From Thiodiazotropha sp050305975 (lineage in GTDB: Bacteria > Pseudomonadota > Gammaproteobacteria > Chromatiales > Chromatiaceae), in assembly GCA_050305975.1 (NCBI GenBank), contig JBNLGI010000149.1, forward strand, positions 1-15,053: 15,053 nt of DNA. The letters run 5' to 3'. The position numbers and the translations under genes were made by a program. Each line of letters opens with the position of its first letter. Position 1 is the stretch's first letter. This document shows positions 5,672-13,265 of this stretch, piece by piece. The notes beneath the pieces were generated by a model, which searched no databases, was not told the origin of the DNA, and saw only the letters and a list, made by a program, of their open reading frames with translations.

Positions 5672-6000
5672 TTTCGTCCTGTTTGGTCACCCAGGGAACG
5701 GATGATCATTTCGATTTTTACTCATCATCCGCAATCAGGCAGTGAATCGTACCACCACTTCGTGGTCCGCGGTTGAAATTTCCTCAGCGCCAACCGGGAC
5801 AATAAAGCAGCTGATAAGTAACTAATCCCTTACATTCAGACCACTTGACGCCTAGAGTTTAGCAAAACAGCGGCTGTAATTTTGCAGGCTGGATAGCGTC
5901 CCTGAAAGTTAGAATTTCACCAAGGTTTAAATTTGTTGATACCTGCACAAAAATAAGTTATTAAACACACCCCTCCATTATATGACGACCTACTGAGAAG
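5672..6000. other. divergent intergenic region upstream of sucA
   Basis: Contains no gene I can support. It holds an 8-base perfect inverted repeat, CGGATGAT (5699-5706) with ATCATCCG (5724-5731), a small hairpin ACCAC-TTC-GTGGT (5754-5766), and AT-rich sequence from about 5860 to the sucA start with a good sigma-70-like promoter. The inverted repeat is close to the 67-residue minus-strand gene and could be its operator; no known regulator site is recognised. Confidence 0.45.
5936..5964 (+). promoter_or_regulatory. candidate sigma-70 promoter of sucAB
   Basis: TTGATA (5936-5941, 5 of 6 to TTGACA) and TATTAA (5959-5964, 4 of 6 to TATAAT) are separated by exactly 17 bases in AT-rich sequence. 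The implied start near 5971 leaves a leader of about 30 bases before the sucA ATG. Called by eye. Confidence 0.5.
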
Positions 6001-8856
6001 ATGACCAACAAGCTGGATGTGCTCCGCTCCACCACCGCCTATTCGGGCGGCAATGCCACCTTTGTCGAAGATCTCTACGAAAATTACCTGAAAGATCCGG
6101 AAAGCGTCTCCGAGGACTGGCGCAGGCAGTTCGACCAACTGCCCAAGGCAGATCGCGCCGACACCCCGCATGAGCCGATCAGACAGCGTTTCCTCCATCT
6201 GGTCAAGGAGAAGCACACTACCGCGCTGCCCCAGGAGACCCTGTCACCGGCAGCTGCCGAACAGCAGGCTTCCGTGTTGCGCTTCATCAACGGTTACCGC
6301 ATGCGCGGTCACCAGAAGGCCGATCTCGATCCTCTGCACCTGCGCGAACCGGTACATGTCGACGATCTCGACCTGGCCTATCACAACCTGGACCACATCG
6401 ATCTCGATTCCATCTTCAATACCGGCTCTCTGTTCTCCCCCGAGCGCATGAAACTGCGCGACATCATCGAACTGCTGGAGAAGAGCTACTGCGGCAGCAT
6501 CGGCACCGAATACGCCCACATCACCGACACCCGCCAGAAACGCTGGATTCAGGAGCGCATCGAACAGCGCCACCTGTTGCAGAGCTTCAGCGTGGAGGAG
6601 AAGAAGTGGCTGCTGACCCTGCTGACCGCCGGAGAGGGTATAGAAAAGTATCTCCATACCAAATACGTGGGCCAGAAGCGTTTCTCCCTGGAAGGTGGCG
6701 AGACCCTGATCCCGCTGCTCGACGATCTGATCCAGCATGCCGGCGGCAGCGGCATCAACGAGGTGGTCATCGGCATGGCCCATCGCGGCCGTATCAATGT
6801 ACTCACCAACATCCTCGGTAAACCGCCGCAGGAGATCTTCGACGAGTTCGAAGGCCGGGTCGAGGTCAATCCCCAGCGCCTGGCCGGTGACGTGAAGTAC
6901 CACATGGGCTTCTCCACCGACATCGACACCCCCGGCGGCATCGTGCATATCGCGCTTGGCTTCAACCCCTCGCACCTGGAGATCATCAACCCGGTGATCG
7001 AGGGCTCGGTGCGCGCCCGCCAGCGGCGCCGGGGCGATCACGACGGCTCCAAGGTGCTGCCGATCCTGATCCACGGCGACTCGGCCTTCGCCGGCCAGGG
7101 CGTGGTGATGGAGACCCTCAACCTGTCGCAGACCCGCGGCTACAGCACCGGCGGCACGGTACACGTCATCATCAACAACCAGATCGGTTTCACTACCAGC
7201 AACCCGCTGGACACCCGTTCCACCTACTACTGTACCGACGTGGCGAAGATGGTCCAGGCGCCGATCTTCCACGTCAACGGCGACGATCCCGAGGCGGTGA
7301 TCTACGTCACCCGGCTGGCGCTGGACTTCCGCATGCGTTTCCGCAAGGACGTCATCATCGACATGATCTGCTACCGCCGCCATGGCCACAACGAGGCGGA
7401 TGAGCCGGCGGTGACCCAGCCGCAGATGTATCGCAAGATCCGCAACCACCCGACGGTGCAGACCCTCTACGCGGAAAAACTGATCCAGGAGGGGGTGATC
7501 AATCCGCAGATGGCCCGCGACCTGGTCGACAACTACCGCAACTCCCTGGAGAGCGGCATCCTCGAGGCGCGGCCGGTGATCTGCGCCCTGCGCCACCCCT
7601 ATGCGGTGCGGTGGGATCCCTACAAGGGAATCGAGTGGGACCACCCCTACGATGCCAGTATGGATCACGAACTCTTCGATCGCCTGGCACAGCAACTGTT
7701 GCACGTGCCCACCGGCATCGAACTACACCCGCGCGTGGAGAAGATCTGGAAAGAGCGCAGGCGCATGGCTGGCGGCGACCAGCTGATCGACTGGGGCTTC
7801 GCCGAGAACATGGCCTATGCCTCGCTGCTCACCGCCGGCATCCCGATCCGCCTCTCCGGCCAAGATTCCGGACGCGGCACCTTCTTCCACCGCCATGCGG
7901 TGCTGCACGACCAGCAGACCGGCGACGCCCTGGTTCCGCTGCAGCATCTCAGCAACGACCAGGCCGACTTCTTGGTCATCGACTCCCTGCTCTCGGAAGA
8001 GGCGGTCCTCGGTTACGAATACGGCTACGCCACCGCCGAACCCGACTCGCTGACCATCTGGGAGGCCCAGTTTGGCGACTTCGCCAACGGCGCCCAGGTG
8101 GTGATCGACCAGTTCATCAGCTCGGGTGGCGAGAAGTGGGGACTGCTGTGCGGTCTGGTGATGCTGCTGCCGCATGGCTATGAAGGCCAGGGCGCGGAAC
8201 ACTCCTCGGCCCGTCTGGAGCGCTTCCTGCGGCTCTGCGCCAACCACAACATGCAGGTCTGCAACCCGACCACTCCGGCCCAGATCTTCCATCTGCTGCG
8301 CCGGCAGATGCTGCGCCCCTATCGCCACCCGCTGATCGTGATGTCACCCAAGAGCCTGCTGCGCCACCGGCTTGCCGCCTCCACCAAGCAGGAGCTGGTC
8401 GACGGCGAGTTCCAGCTGGTGATCGACGAAATCGACGAGATCGATCCGAAGAAGGTCAAGCGGGTCGTCATGTGCTCCGGCAAGGTCTACTACGATCTGC
8501 TCGAGACGCGCCGTTCCCGCAGCCTCGACGATGTCGCCATCATCCGCATCGAGCAGCTCTACCCGTTTCCGCAGAAGGCTTTTGACAAGGTCATCCGCCG
8601 CTACAAGAACGCGAAGATGTACATCTGGTGCCAGGAGGAACCGCAAAACCAAGGCGCCTGGGATCAGATCAAACACCGCTTCTATCCGCTGACCGCGAAG
8701 GGTAAGCCGCTGCACTATGTCGGCCGTCCCACCGCCGCGGCGCCCGCCGTCGGCTATCGCACCGTACATGTCTCGCAGCAGGAGACCCTGGTCGACGAGG
8801 CCCTCACCGGACGTATCAACCCACGCATGAACTACAGGAATCAGGCAAATCAATGA
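6001..8856 (+). CDS. sucA: 2-oxoglutarate dehydrogenase E1 component (SucA)
   Basis: The thiamine-diphosphate-dependent E1 subunit of the 2-oxoglutarate dehydrogenase complex. It decarboxylates 2-oxoglutarate and passes the succinyl group to the lipoyl arm of SucB. 951 residues, close to the 933 of E. coli. The N terminus has the E2-binding segment typical of SucA (GNATFVEDLYENYLKDPESV). Further motifs: GMAHRGRINVL (258-268), KYHMGFSTD, LGFNPSHLEIINPVIEGS, GDSAFAGQGVVMETLNLS (359-376), the active-site region GGTVHVIINNQIGFTTS, and RRHGHNEADEPAVTQP, all intact. The ATG at 6001 fits the family N terminus though the SD is weak (GAGAAG). Its TGA overlaps the sucB ATG (ATGA), as expected for a fixed-ratio complex. 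Confidence 0.98.
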   Translation: MTNKLDVLRSTTAYSGGNATFVEDLYENYLKDPESVSEDWRRQFDQLPKADRADTPHEPIRQRFLHLVKEKHTTALPQETLSPAAAEQQASVLRFINGYRMRGHQKADLDPLHLREPVHVDDLDLAYHNLDHIDLDSIFNTGSLFSPERMKLRDIIELLEKSYCGSIGTEYAHITDTRQKRWIQERIEQRHLLQSFSVEEKKWLLTLLTAGEGIEKYLHTKYVGQKRFSLEGGETLIPLLDDLIQHAGGSGINEVVIGMAHRGRINVLTNILGKPPQEIFDEFEGRVEVNPQRLAGDVKYHMGFSTDIDTPGGIVHIALGFNPSHLEIINPVIEGSVRARQRRRGDHDGSKVLPILIHGDSAFAGQGVVMETLNLSQTRGYSTGGTVHVIINNQIGFTTSNPLDTRSTYYCTDVAKMVQAPIFHVNGDDPEAVIYVTRLALDFRMRFRKDVIIDMICYRRHGHNEADEPAVTQPQMYRKIRNHPTVQTLYAEKLIQEGVINPQMARDLVDNYRNSLESGILEARPVICALRHPYAVRWDPYKGIEWDHPYDASMDHELFDRLAQQLLHVPTGIELHPRVEKIWKERRRMAGGDQLIDWGFAENMAYASLLTAGIPIRLSGQDSGRGTFFHRHAVLHDQQTGDALVPLQHLSNDQADFLVIDSLLSEEAVLGYEYGYATAEPDSLTIWEAQFGDFANGAQVVIDQFISSGGEKWGLLCGLVMLLPHGYEGQGAEHSSARLERFLRLCANHNMQVCNPTTPAQIFHLLRRQMLRPYRHPLIVMSPKSLLRHRLAASTKQELVDGEFQLVIDEIDEIDPKKVKRVVMCSGKVYYDLLETRRSRSLDDVAIIRIEQLYPFPQKAFDKVIRRYKNAKMYIWCQEEPQNQGAWDQIKHRFYPLTAKGKPLHYVGRPTAAAPAVGYRTVHVSQQETLVDEALTGRINPRMNYRNQANQ

Positions 8857-10052
8857 GCATCGAACTACGCGTTCCCCAACTCCCCGAATCCGTCTCCGAC
8901 GCGACCATCCTGAGCTGGCACAAACAGCCCGGCGAGGCGGTGGCGCAGGATGAGTCCCTGGTGGATCTCGAGACCGACAAGGTCGTGTTGGAGGTGCCGG
9001 CACCACAGGCTGGGGTGCTGAAGGAGATCCGGTTCAACGATGGCGATACCGTGCAGGCCGAGGACATTCTCGGCATCATCGAGGCCGGAGCCGCCGCGGC
9101 CGCTCCCCCGCCGGAGGAGGACGCCACCCAGGATGACGTCTCCGCGCTCTCGCCGTCCGTAAGGCGCCTTATCAACGAAACCGGCATCGATCCCGCCACT
9201 ATTCAGGGCAGCGGCAAGAACGGCCGCATTCTCAAGGCCGATGTGGAAGCGGCGCTCGAGGCCCGCCAGGCTGAGCCTGCGATGCCGGCGGCGAAACAGG
9301 CGCCCGCCGCCCAGCCGGCACCGGCGCCTTCCATCATGCCATCCAGCGGCGACAGACCCGAAGAGCGGGTCCCCATGACGCGCCTGCGCAAAAGGGTGGC
9401 GGAGCGCCTGGTCGAGGCACAGCAAACCGCCGCCATCCTCACCACCTTCAACGAGGTCAACCTGCAGGCGGTCTCCGACCTGCGTGTGCGCTATCGCGAG
9501 GCTTTCGAGAAACAGCACGACGTCCGGCTCGGCTTCATGTCCTTCTTCGTCAAGGCCGCGGTGGAGGCGCTGAAACAGTATCCGATCATCAACGCTACGG
9601 TCGATGGCGACGACATTCTCTACCACGGTTACTTCGATATCGGCATTGCGGTCTCCTCGCCGCGCGGCCTGGTGGTGCCGATCCTACGTGATGCCGACAA
9701 GCTCGGCTTCGGCACCATCGAAAAGCGCATCAAGGAGTTCGGCATCAAGGCGAGGGAGGGCGCTCTGAGCTATGAGGACCTCACCGGCGGCACCTTCTCC
9801 ATCACCAATGGGGGCGTCTTCGGCTCCATGCTCTCGACCCCGATCCTCAATCCACCGCAGAGCGCCATACTCGGCATGCACTCGATCCAACAGCGCGCCG
9901 TGGTGGAAAAGGGCGAGATCGTGATCCGTCCAATGATGTACCTGGCGCTCTCCTACGACCACCGCATCATCGACGGACGTGAGGCCGTGCAGTTCCTGGT
10001 CACCATCAAACAGCTGCTGGAGGATCCGAGCCGGTTGCTGCTGGAGATCTGA
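8853..10052 (+). CDS. sucB: 2-oxoglutarate dehydrogenase E2, dihydrolipoyllysine succinyltransferase (SucB/OdhB)
   Basis: The core subunit of the 2-oxoglutarate dehydrogenase complex, transferring succinyl from the lipoyl arm to CoA. 399 residues in the classical order: one lipoyl domain (1-77) with lipoyl lysine K43 in ETDKVVLEVPAP; an Ala/Pro-rich linker; a peripheral subunit-binding domain at about 106-143 (ALSPSVRRLINETGIDP...GKNGRILKADV) for E1/E3; a second Ala/Pro linker; and the catalytic domain from about 165. Active-site H370 and D374 are present in YDHRIIDGREAV. The start overlaps the sucA stop by four bases. The E3 gene (lpd) does not follow; a REP-like pair and a fumarase gene come next, so E3 must be encoded elsewhere. 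Confidence 0.97.
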   Translation: MSIELRVPQLPESVSDATILSWHKQPGEAVAQDESLVDLETDKVVLEVPAPQAGVLKEIRFNDGDTVQAEDILGIIEAGAAAAAPPPEEDATQDDVSALSPSVRRLINETGIDPATIQGSGKNGRILKADVEAALEARQAEPAMPAAKQAPAAQPAPAPSIMPSSGDRPEERVPMTRLRKRVAERLVEAQQTAAILTTFNEVNLQAVSDLRVRYREAFEKQHDVRLGFMSFFVKAAVEALKQYPIINATVDGDDILYHGYFDIGIAVSSPRGLVVPILRDADKLGFGTIEKRIKEFGIKAREGALSYEDLTGGTFSITNGGVFGSMLSTPILNPPQSAILGMHSIQQRAVVEKGEIVIRPMMYLALSYDHRIIDGREAVQFLVTIKQLLEDPSRLLLEI

Positions 10053-10384
10053 ACAGGCGACTGCTAATTCACGCGAAGGCTATGATCCATGCGTAGGGTG
10101 GGGCCCTGCCCCACCATGGAGCAGCCTTGAAACGACTCTCATTGGTGGGGCATGGCCCCACCCTACTCTTCGGATATGCTCCACGGTACGGCAAGCCGCA
10201 TCGAACCCACTCAATCAGCGGTTCGAACGGAGGCTGGCGGGATGAATGATCGCTTTCCGAACACCCGGTGCTAAACTAGTCGATAGCGCAAGCACCTGTT
10301 TTCTTGCGAGAACAAACCAAAAAACTTGTTTCCAGGCATACCTTAACTCTCATTTGCAAACCGTCTATAGAGCAGACCCCACTC
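10053..10384. other. intergenic region between sucB and fumarase
   Basis: Contains the REP-like inverted pair at 10093-10166 and no gene I can support. The second half (about 10270-10384) is more AT-rich and probably holds the fumarase promoter, but no -35/-10 pair is convincing by eye. An in-frame start at 10304 would extend the fumarase by 27 residues through this stretch, without family resemblance. Confidence 0.5.
10093..10166. repeat. REP-like inverted pair, GTAG ends facing outward
   Basis: Arms of 24 bases at 10093-10116 and 10143-10166 are reverse complements with one mismatch, separated by 26 bases. In the left arm GTAG precedes a hairpin GGTGGGGC/GCCCCACC around three bases. The right arm is the same unit on the other strand, ending in CTAC. 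The plan (GTAG plus an 8-base-stem hairpin) is that of the pair at 1462-1520, with one changed base per half-stem (GGTGCGGC to GGTGGGGC) and opposite relative orientation. It lies just after sucB and may stabilise the sucAB transcript or end it. Confidence 0.8.
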
Positions 10385-11908
10385 ATGACCCAGATCCGCC
10401 AGGATGACCTCATCCAGAGCATTGCCGACGCGCTGCAATACATCTCCTACTACCACCCGGCCGATTTCCTCAAAGCCCTGGGCGAAGCCTGGCAGCGGGA
10501 ACAGAATCCGGCCGCCAAAGACGCGATGGCGCAGATCCTGGTCAACTCCCGCATGTGCGCCGAGGGCCGCCGGCCGGTCTGCCAGGACACCGGCATGGTG
10601 GTGGTGTTCCTCAAGATCGGCATGCAGGTGCAGTGGCAGGGCGAGCTGACGGTCAGCGAGATGGTCAACGAAGGGGTGCGCCGCGGTTACTCCCATCCGG
10701 ACAACGTACTGCGCTTCTCCATGGTCAGCGACCCCCTGGGCAAGCGTATGAATACCCTCGACAACACCCCCGCGATCGTCCACACCCAGCTGGTGAAGGG
10801 CGACAAGGTGGAGATCAAGATCGCCGCCAAGGGTGGCGGTTCGGAGAACAAGTCCCGCTTCAAGGTGCTCAATCCCTCCGACTCCCTGGTCGACTGGGTA
10901 CTCGGCGAGGTGCCGAAGATGGGCGCCGGCTGGTGCCCGCCCGGGATGCTCGGCATCGGTGTCGGCGGCAGCGCCGAACAGGCGATGCTGCTGGCCAAGG
11001 AGTCGCTGATGGAGCCCATCGACATCCATGAGCTGATGGCGCGCGGCCCGTCGAACCGCAAGGAGGAGTTGCGCCTTGAGCTCTTCGACAAGGTCAATGC
11101 GCTGGGCATAGGCGCGCAGGGTCTCGGCGGTCTGACCACGGTGCTGGACGTCAAGATCAGCGACTTCCCCACCCACGCCGCGTCGCTGCCGGTGGGTATG
11201 ATCCCCAACTGCGCGGCCACCCGACACGTGGAGTTCAGCCTCGACGGCTCGGGACCGGCCATCCTCACCCCGCCGCAACCGGAAGACTGGCCCGACGTGG
11301 TCTGGGAGGCCTCGCCCGATGCCCGCCGCGTCAACCTGGACACGGTGACCCGGGAGCAGATCGCCGAATGGCAGCCGGGCGACCTGATCCTGCTCAGCGG
11401 CAAGCTATTGACCGGCCGCGACGCGGCCCACAAGCGGATCGCCGACCTCTACGCCAAGGGCGAATCCCTGCCCGAGGGGGTCGACTTCCACAACCGTTTC
11501 ATCTACTACGTCGGCCCGGTCGATCCGGTGCGCGACGAAGTGGTCGGCCCCGCCGGTCCCACCACCGCCACCCGTATGGACAAGTTCAGCGAGGTGATGC
11601 TGGGCCAGGCCGGCCTGCTCGGTATGGTGGGCAAGGCGGAACGGGGACCGGCCGCCCTGGAGGCGATCAAACAGCATCAGGCGGTCTACCTGATGGCCGT
11701 GGGCGGCGCCGCCTACCTGGTCTCCAAGGCGATCAAAGGCTCCCGCCTGCTTGCCTTCGAGGACCTGGGCATGGAGGCGATCCGGGAGTTCGAGGTGGTC
11801 GACTTCCCGGTCACCGTGGCAGTCGACAGCCGGGGCACCTCGATCCACCAGACCGGTCCTGCCGAGTGGCGTTCGAAAATCGGGAAAATTCCAGTCGTAA
11901 CGGAGTAG
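10385..11908 (+). CDS. class I fumarate hydratase (iron-sulfur fumarase)
   Basis: Interconverts fumarate and malate in the TCA cycle using an oxygen-sensitive 4Fe-4S cluster. 507 residues in one chain containing both the alpha domain (TIGR00722-like) and the beta domain (TIGR00723-like), as in E. coli FumA/FumB (about 548). Probable cluster ligands are C66 in PVCQDTG, C184 in GWCPPGMLGIGVGG and C276 in IPNCAATRH. The beta domain starts near 330 with LLSGKLLTGRDAAHKR and has the substrate-binding GPAGPTTATRMDKF. ATG at 10385 is chosen because MTQIRQDDLIQSI begins the conserved domain; the SD is weak. The acuI-like gene begins six bases after its stop, so the two are probably cotranscribed. Individual gene name (fumA or fumB) cannot be assigned. 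Confidence 0.95.
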   Translation: MTQIRQDDLIQSIADALQYISYYHPADFLKALGEAWQREQNPAAKDAMAQILVNSRMCAEGRRPVCQDTGMVVVFLKIGMQVQWQGELTVSEMVNEGVRRGYSHPDNVLRFSMVSDPLGKRMNTLDNTPAIVHTQLVKGDKVEIKIAAKGGGSENKSRFKVLNPSDSLVDWVLGEVPKMGAGWCPPGMLGIGVGGSAEQAMLLAKESLMEPIDIHELMARGPSNRKEELRLELFDKVNALGIGAQGLGGLTTVLDVKISDFPTHAASLPVGMIPNCAATRHVEFSLDGSGPAILTPPQPEDWPDVVWEASPDARRVNLDTVTREQIAEWQPGDLILLSGKLLTGRDAAHKRIADLYAKGESLPEGVDFHNRFIYYVGPVDPVRDEVVGPAGPTTATRMDKFSEVMLGQAGLLGMVGKAERGPAALEAIKQHQAVYLMAVGGAAYLVSKAIKGSRLLAFEDLGMEAIREFEVVDFPVTVAVDSRGTSIHQTGPAEWRSKIGKIPVVTE

Positions 11909-11914
11909 TCAGTC

Positions 11915-12904
11915 ATGAGCCTCTATAAAGCCTTTCGCATCCACAACGAAAACCAGGTCCACGCGGCCGGTATCGAATCGCTTGAGCTGCTGCCTCCCGA
12001 TCCGGGTGAGGTATTGATTCGCGTCGCCTACTCCAGCGTCAACTACAAGGACGCCCTGGCCGGCACCGGCAAGGGCCAGATCCTGCGCCGTTTCCCCCTG
12101 ACCGGCGGCATCGATGCGGCCGGTGAAGTGGTGGAGAGCAACGACAAACGGTTCCAAGCGGGGGACAGGGTGATCGTCACCGGCTACGAACTCTCCGCCA
12201 CCCACGATGGCGGTTACGCGGAGTATCTCAAAGCCGATGCCGACTGGGCGGTTCACCTGCCCGATGGCCTGAGTCTGAAAGAGTCGATGGTACTGGGTAC
12301 CGCCGGCTTCACCGCCGCCCTGGCCCTGCACCGCATGGAGGTCAACGGCCAGCATCCCGAGATGGGGCCGATCCTGGTCACCGGTGCCACCGGCGGCGTT
12401 GGCAGTTTCGCCATCAACATCTTCGACGGCGAGGGTTACCAGGTCACGGCCGTGACCGGCAAGGCGGAACAGCACGCCTATCTGGAACATCTGGGCGCAC
12501 AGGAGGTGATTGGGCGCGAGCAGGTGAAGACCGGCCACCACGCCCTGGAACGCGGCAAGTGGGGCGGCGCCGTCGACAACGTGGGCGGCGAGATGCTGGC
12601 CGGCATCACCCGCACGGTCAAACCCTGGGGCAATATCGCCAGCATCGGTCTGGCCGGTGGTCACGATCTGAATACCACGGTGATGCCCTTCATCCTGCGC
12701 GGCGTCAGTCTGTTGGGCATCGACTCGGTCGGCTGTCCGCGGCAGATCCGGGAAGAGATCTGGCAGCGGCTCGCCACCGACCTGAAGCCGCGTCAGCTGG
12801 ACGAGATCGTGACCCGTACCGTCGACCTCGAAGGCCTGCCACAGGTCTTCGATGAGCTGCTGGCGGGGAAGATCCTCGGACGTGTGCTGGTCAGTATCGA
12901 GTAA
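11915..12904 (+). CDS. acuI: acrylyl-CoA reductase AcuI / YhdH-family MDR oxidoreductase
   Basis: A 329-residue zinc-free medium-chain dehydrogenase/reductase of the YhdH/YhfP/AcuI family. Characterised AcuI proteins reduce toxic acrylyl-CoA to propionyl-CoA with NADPH. The protein closely resembles E. coli YhdH: SSVNYKDALAGTGKG (40-54), GGIDAAGEV, GTAGFTAALAL, the NADPH-binding VTGATGGVGS (155-164), GGAVDNVGG and TTVMPFILRGVSLLGIDSV. ATG at 11915 has GGAG nine bases upstream, overlapping the end of the fumarase gene. Six-base spacing implies an operon with fumarase. The physiological substrate is inferred from the family; a general enoyl-CoA or quinone reductase role is possible. A hairpin with a T-rich tract follows. 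Confidence 0.9.
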   Translation: MSLYKAFRIHNENQVHAAGIESLELLPPDPGEVLIRVAYSSVNYKDALAGTGKGQILRRFPLTGGIDAAGEVVESNDKRFQAGDRVIVTGYELSATHDGGYAEYLKADADWAVHLPDGLSLKESMVLGTAGFTAALALHRMEVNGQHPEMGPILVTGATGGVGSFAINIFDGEGYQVTAVTGKAEQHAYLEHLGAQEVIGREQVKTGHHALERGKWGGAVDNVGGEMLAGITRTVKPWGNIASIGLAGGHDLNTTVMPFILRGVSLLGIDSVGCPRQIREEIWQRLATDLKPRQLDEIVTRTVDLEGLPQVFDELLAGKILGRVLVSIE

Positions 12905-13207
12905 GTTTTGAGTGATGAGTTTTCAGTTTTGAGCGAGGTTGTGTGCGGCTCGCCGCACGATTGTTTTTATTTCCCCTCTCCCTGACCCTCTCCCGCAAGG
13001 GGGAGAGGGGACGTGCTTTTCGAGTGCATCGAACGCTTCCCGTCTGATCGTGGAATCAAGCCGTTTTCGCTCTGGCTCCAGAGATCTATACGTCCTCTCT
13101 TCCTGGCCCTCTCCCCTTGCGGGAGAGGGACAGGGAGAGGGGGCTAAAATACCCGTTCGCGCAGCGAATACCTCAACTCAAAACTCATCACTAAAAACTC
13201 AAAACTT
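12903..13207. repeat. composite inverted-repeat island, MITE-like
   Basis: The ends are inverted: AAGTTTTGAG at 12903-12912 and CTCAAAACTT at 13198-13207. Each belongs to a 35-36 base block of TTTTGAG/TGATGAG repeats (12903-12937 and 13172-13207). Inside lie two inverted copies of a CCCTCTCCC-GCAA-GGGGGAGAGGG hairpin with a CCCTCTCCCTGA extension (12973-13010 and 13106-13143). No open frame resembling a transposase. CCCTCTCC-type repeats of this look are, from memory, widespread in proteobacterial intergenic DNA. The island starts within the acuI stop codon. Confidence 0.6.
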
Positions 13208-13265
13208 CTCAAACCATTCTTCTATTCTTGAACCAACCATCAGCATGGCTGCCCATGGTGGGCAA
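12905..13265. other. convergent intergenic region packed with repeats
   Basis: The gap between acuI and glgC holds no gene I can support. From left to right: TTTTGAG-type short repeats; a GC-rich hairpin with a T-rich tract (12943-12968); a CCCTCTCC-type palindromic repeat (12973-13010); about 95 bases of unremarkable sequence; an inverted copy of the CCCTCTCC repeat (13106-13143); inverted CTCAAAA-type repeats (13172-13207); and a small hairpin TGCCCA-TGG-TGGGCA (13250-13264) just past the glgC stop. An open frame of 124 codons on the plus strand here merely crosses the repeats. Confidence 0.65.
12943..12968 (+). terminator. probable intrinsic terminator of fumarase-acuI, REP-like hairpin
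   Basis: A 7-base perfect stem GTGCGGC/GCCGCAC with a two-base loop (TC), 12943-12958, is followed after GA by TTGTTTTT. It lies 38 bases past the acuI stop. The stem closely matches the REP hairpin at 1462-1520 but lacks the GTAG tetranucleotide, so it may be a decayed or captured REP serving as a terminator. Confidence 0.6.

Noticed and set aside
6244..7704. Long minus-strand open frame (486 codons) opposite sucA
   Set aside because: It mirrors the high-GC codon bias of sucA, has no family-like motifs and is rich in His/Val/Asp/Gly as expected from antisense reading of a GC-rich gene. Similar shadows oppose sucB (8865-9626) and fumarase (10343-11278).
13250..13264. Terminator of glgC
   Set aside because: TGCCCA-TGG-TGGGCA forms a 6-base stem right after the glgC stop, but no T-tract follows on the minus strand, so a terminator call is not justified.
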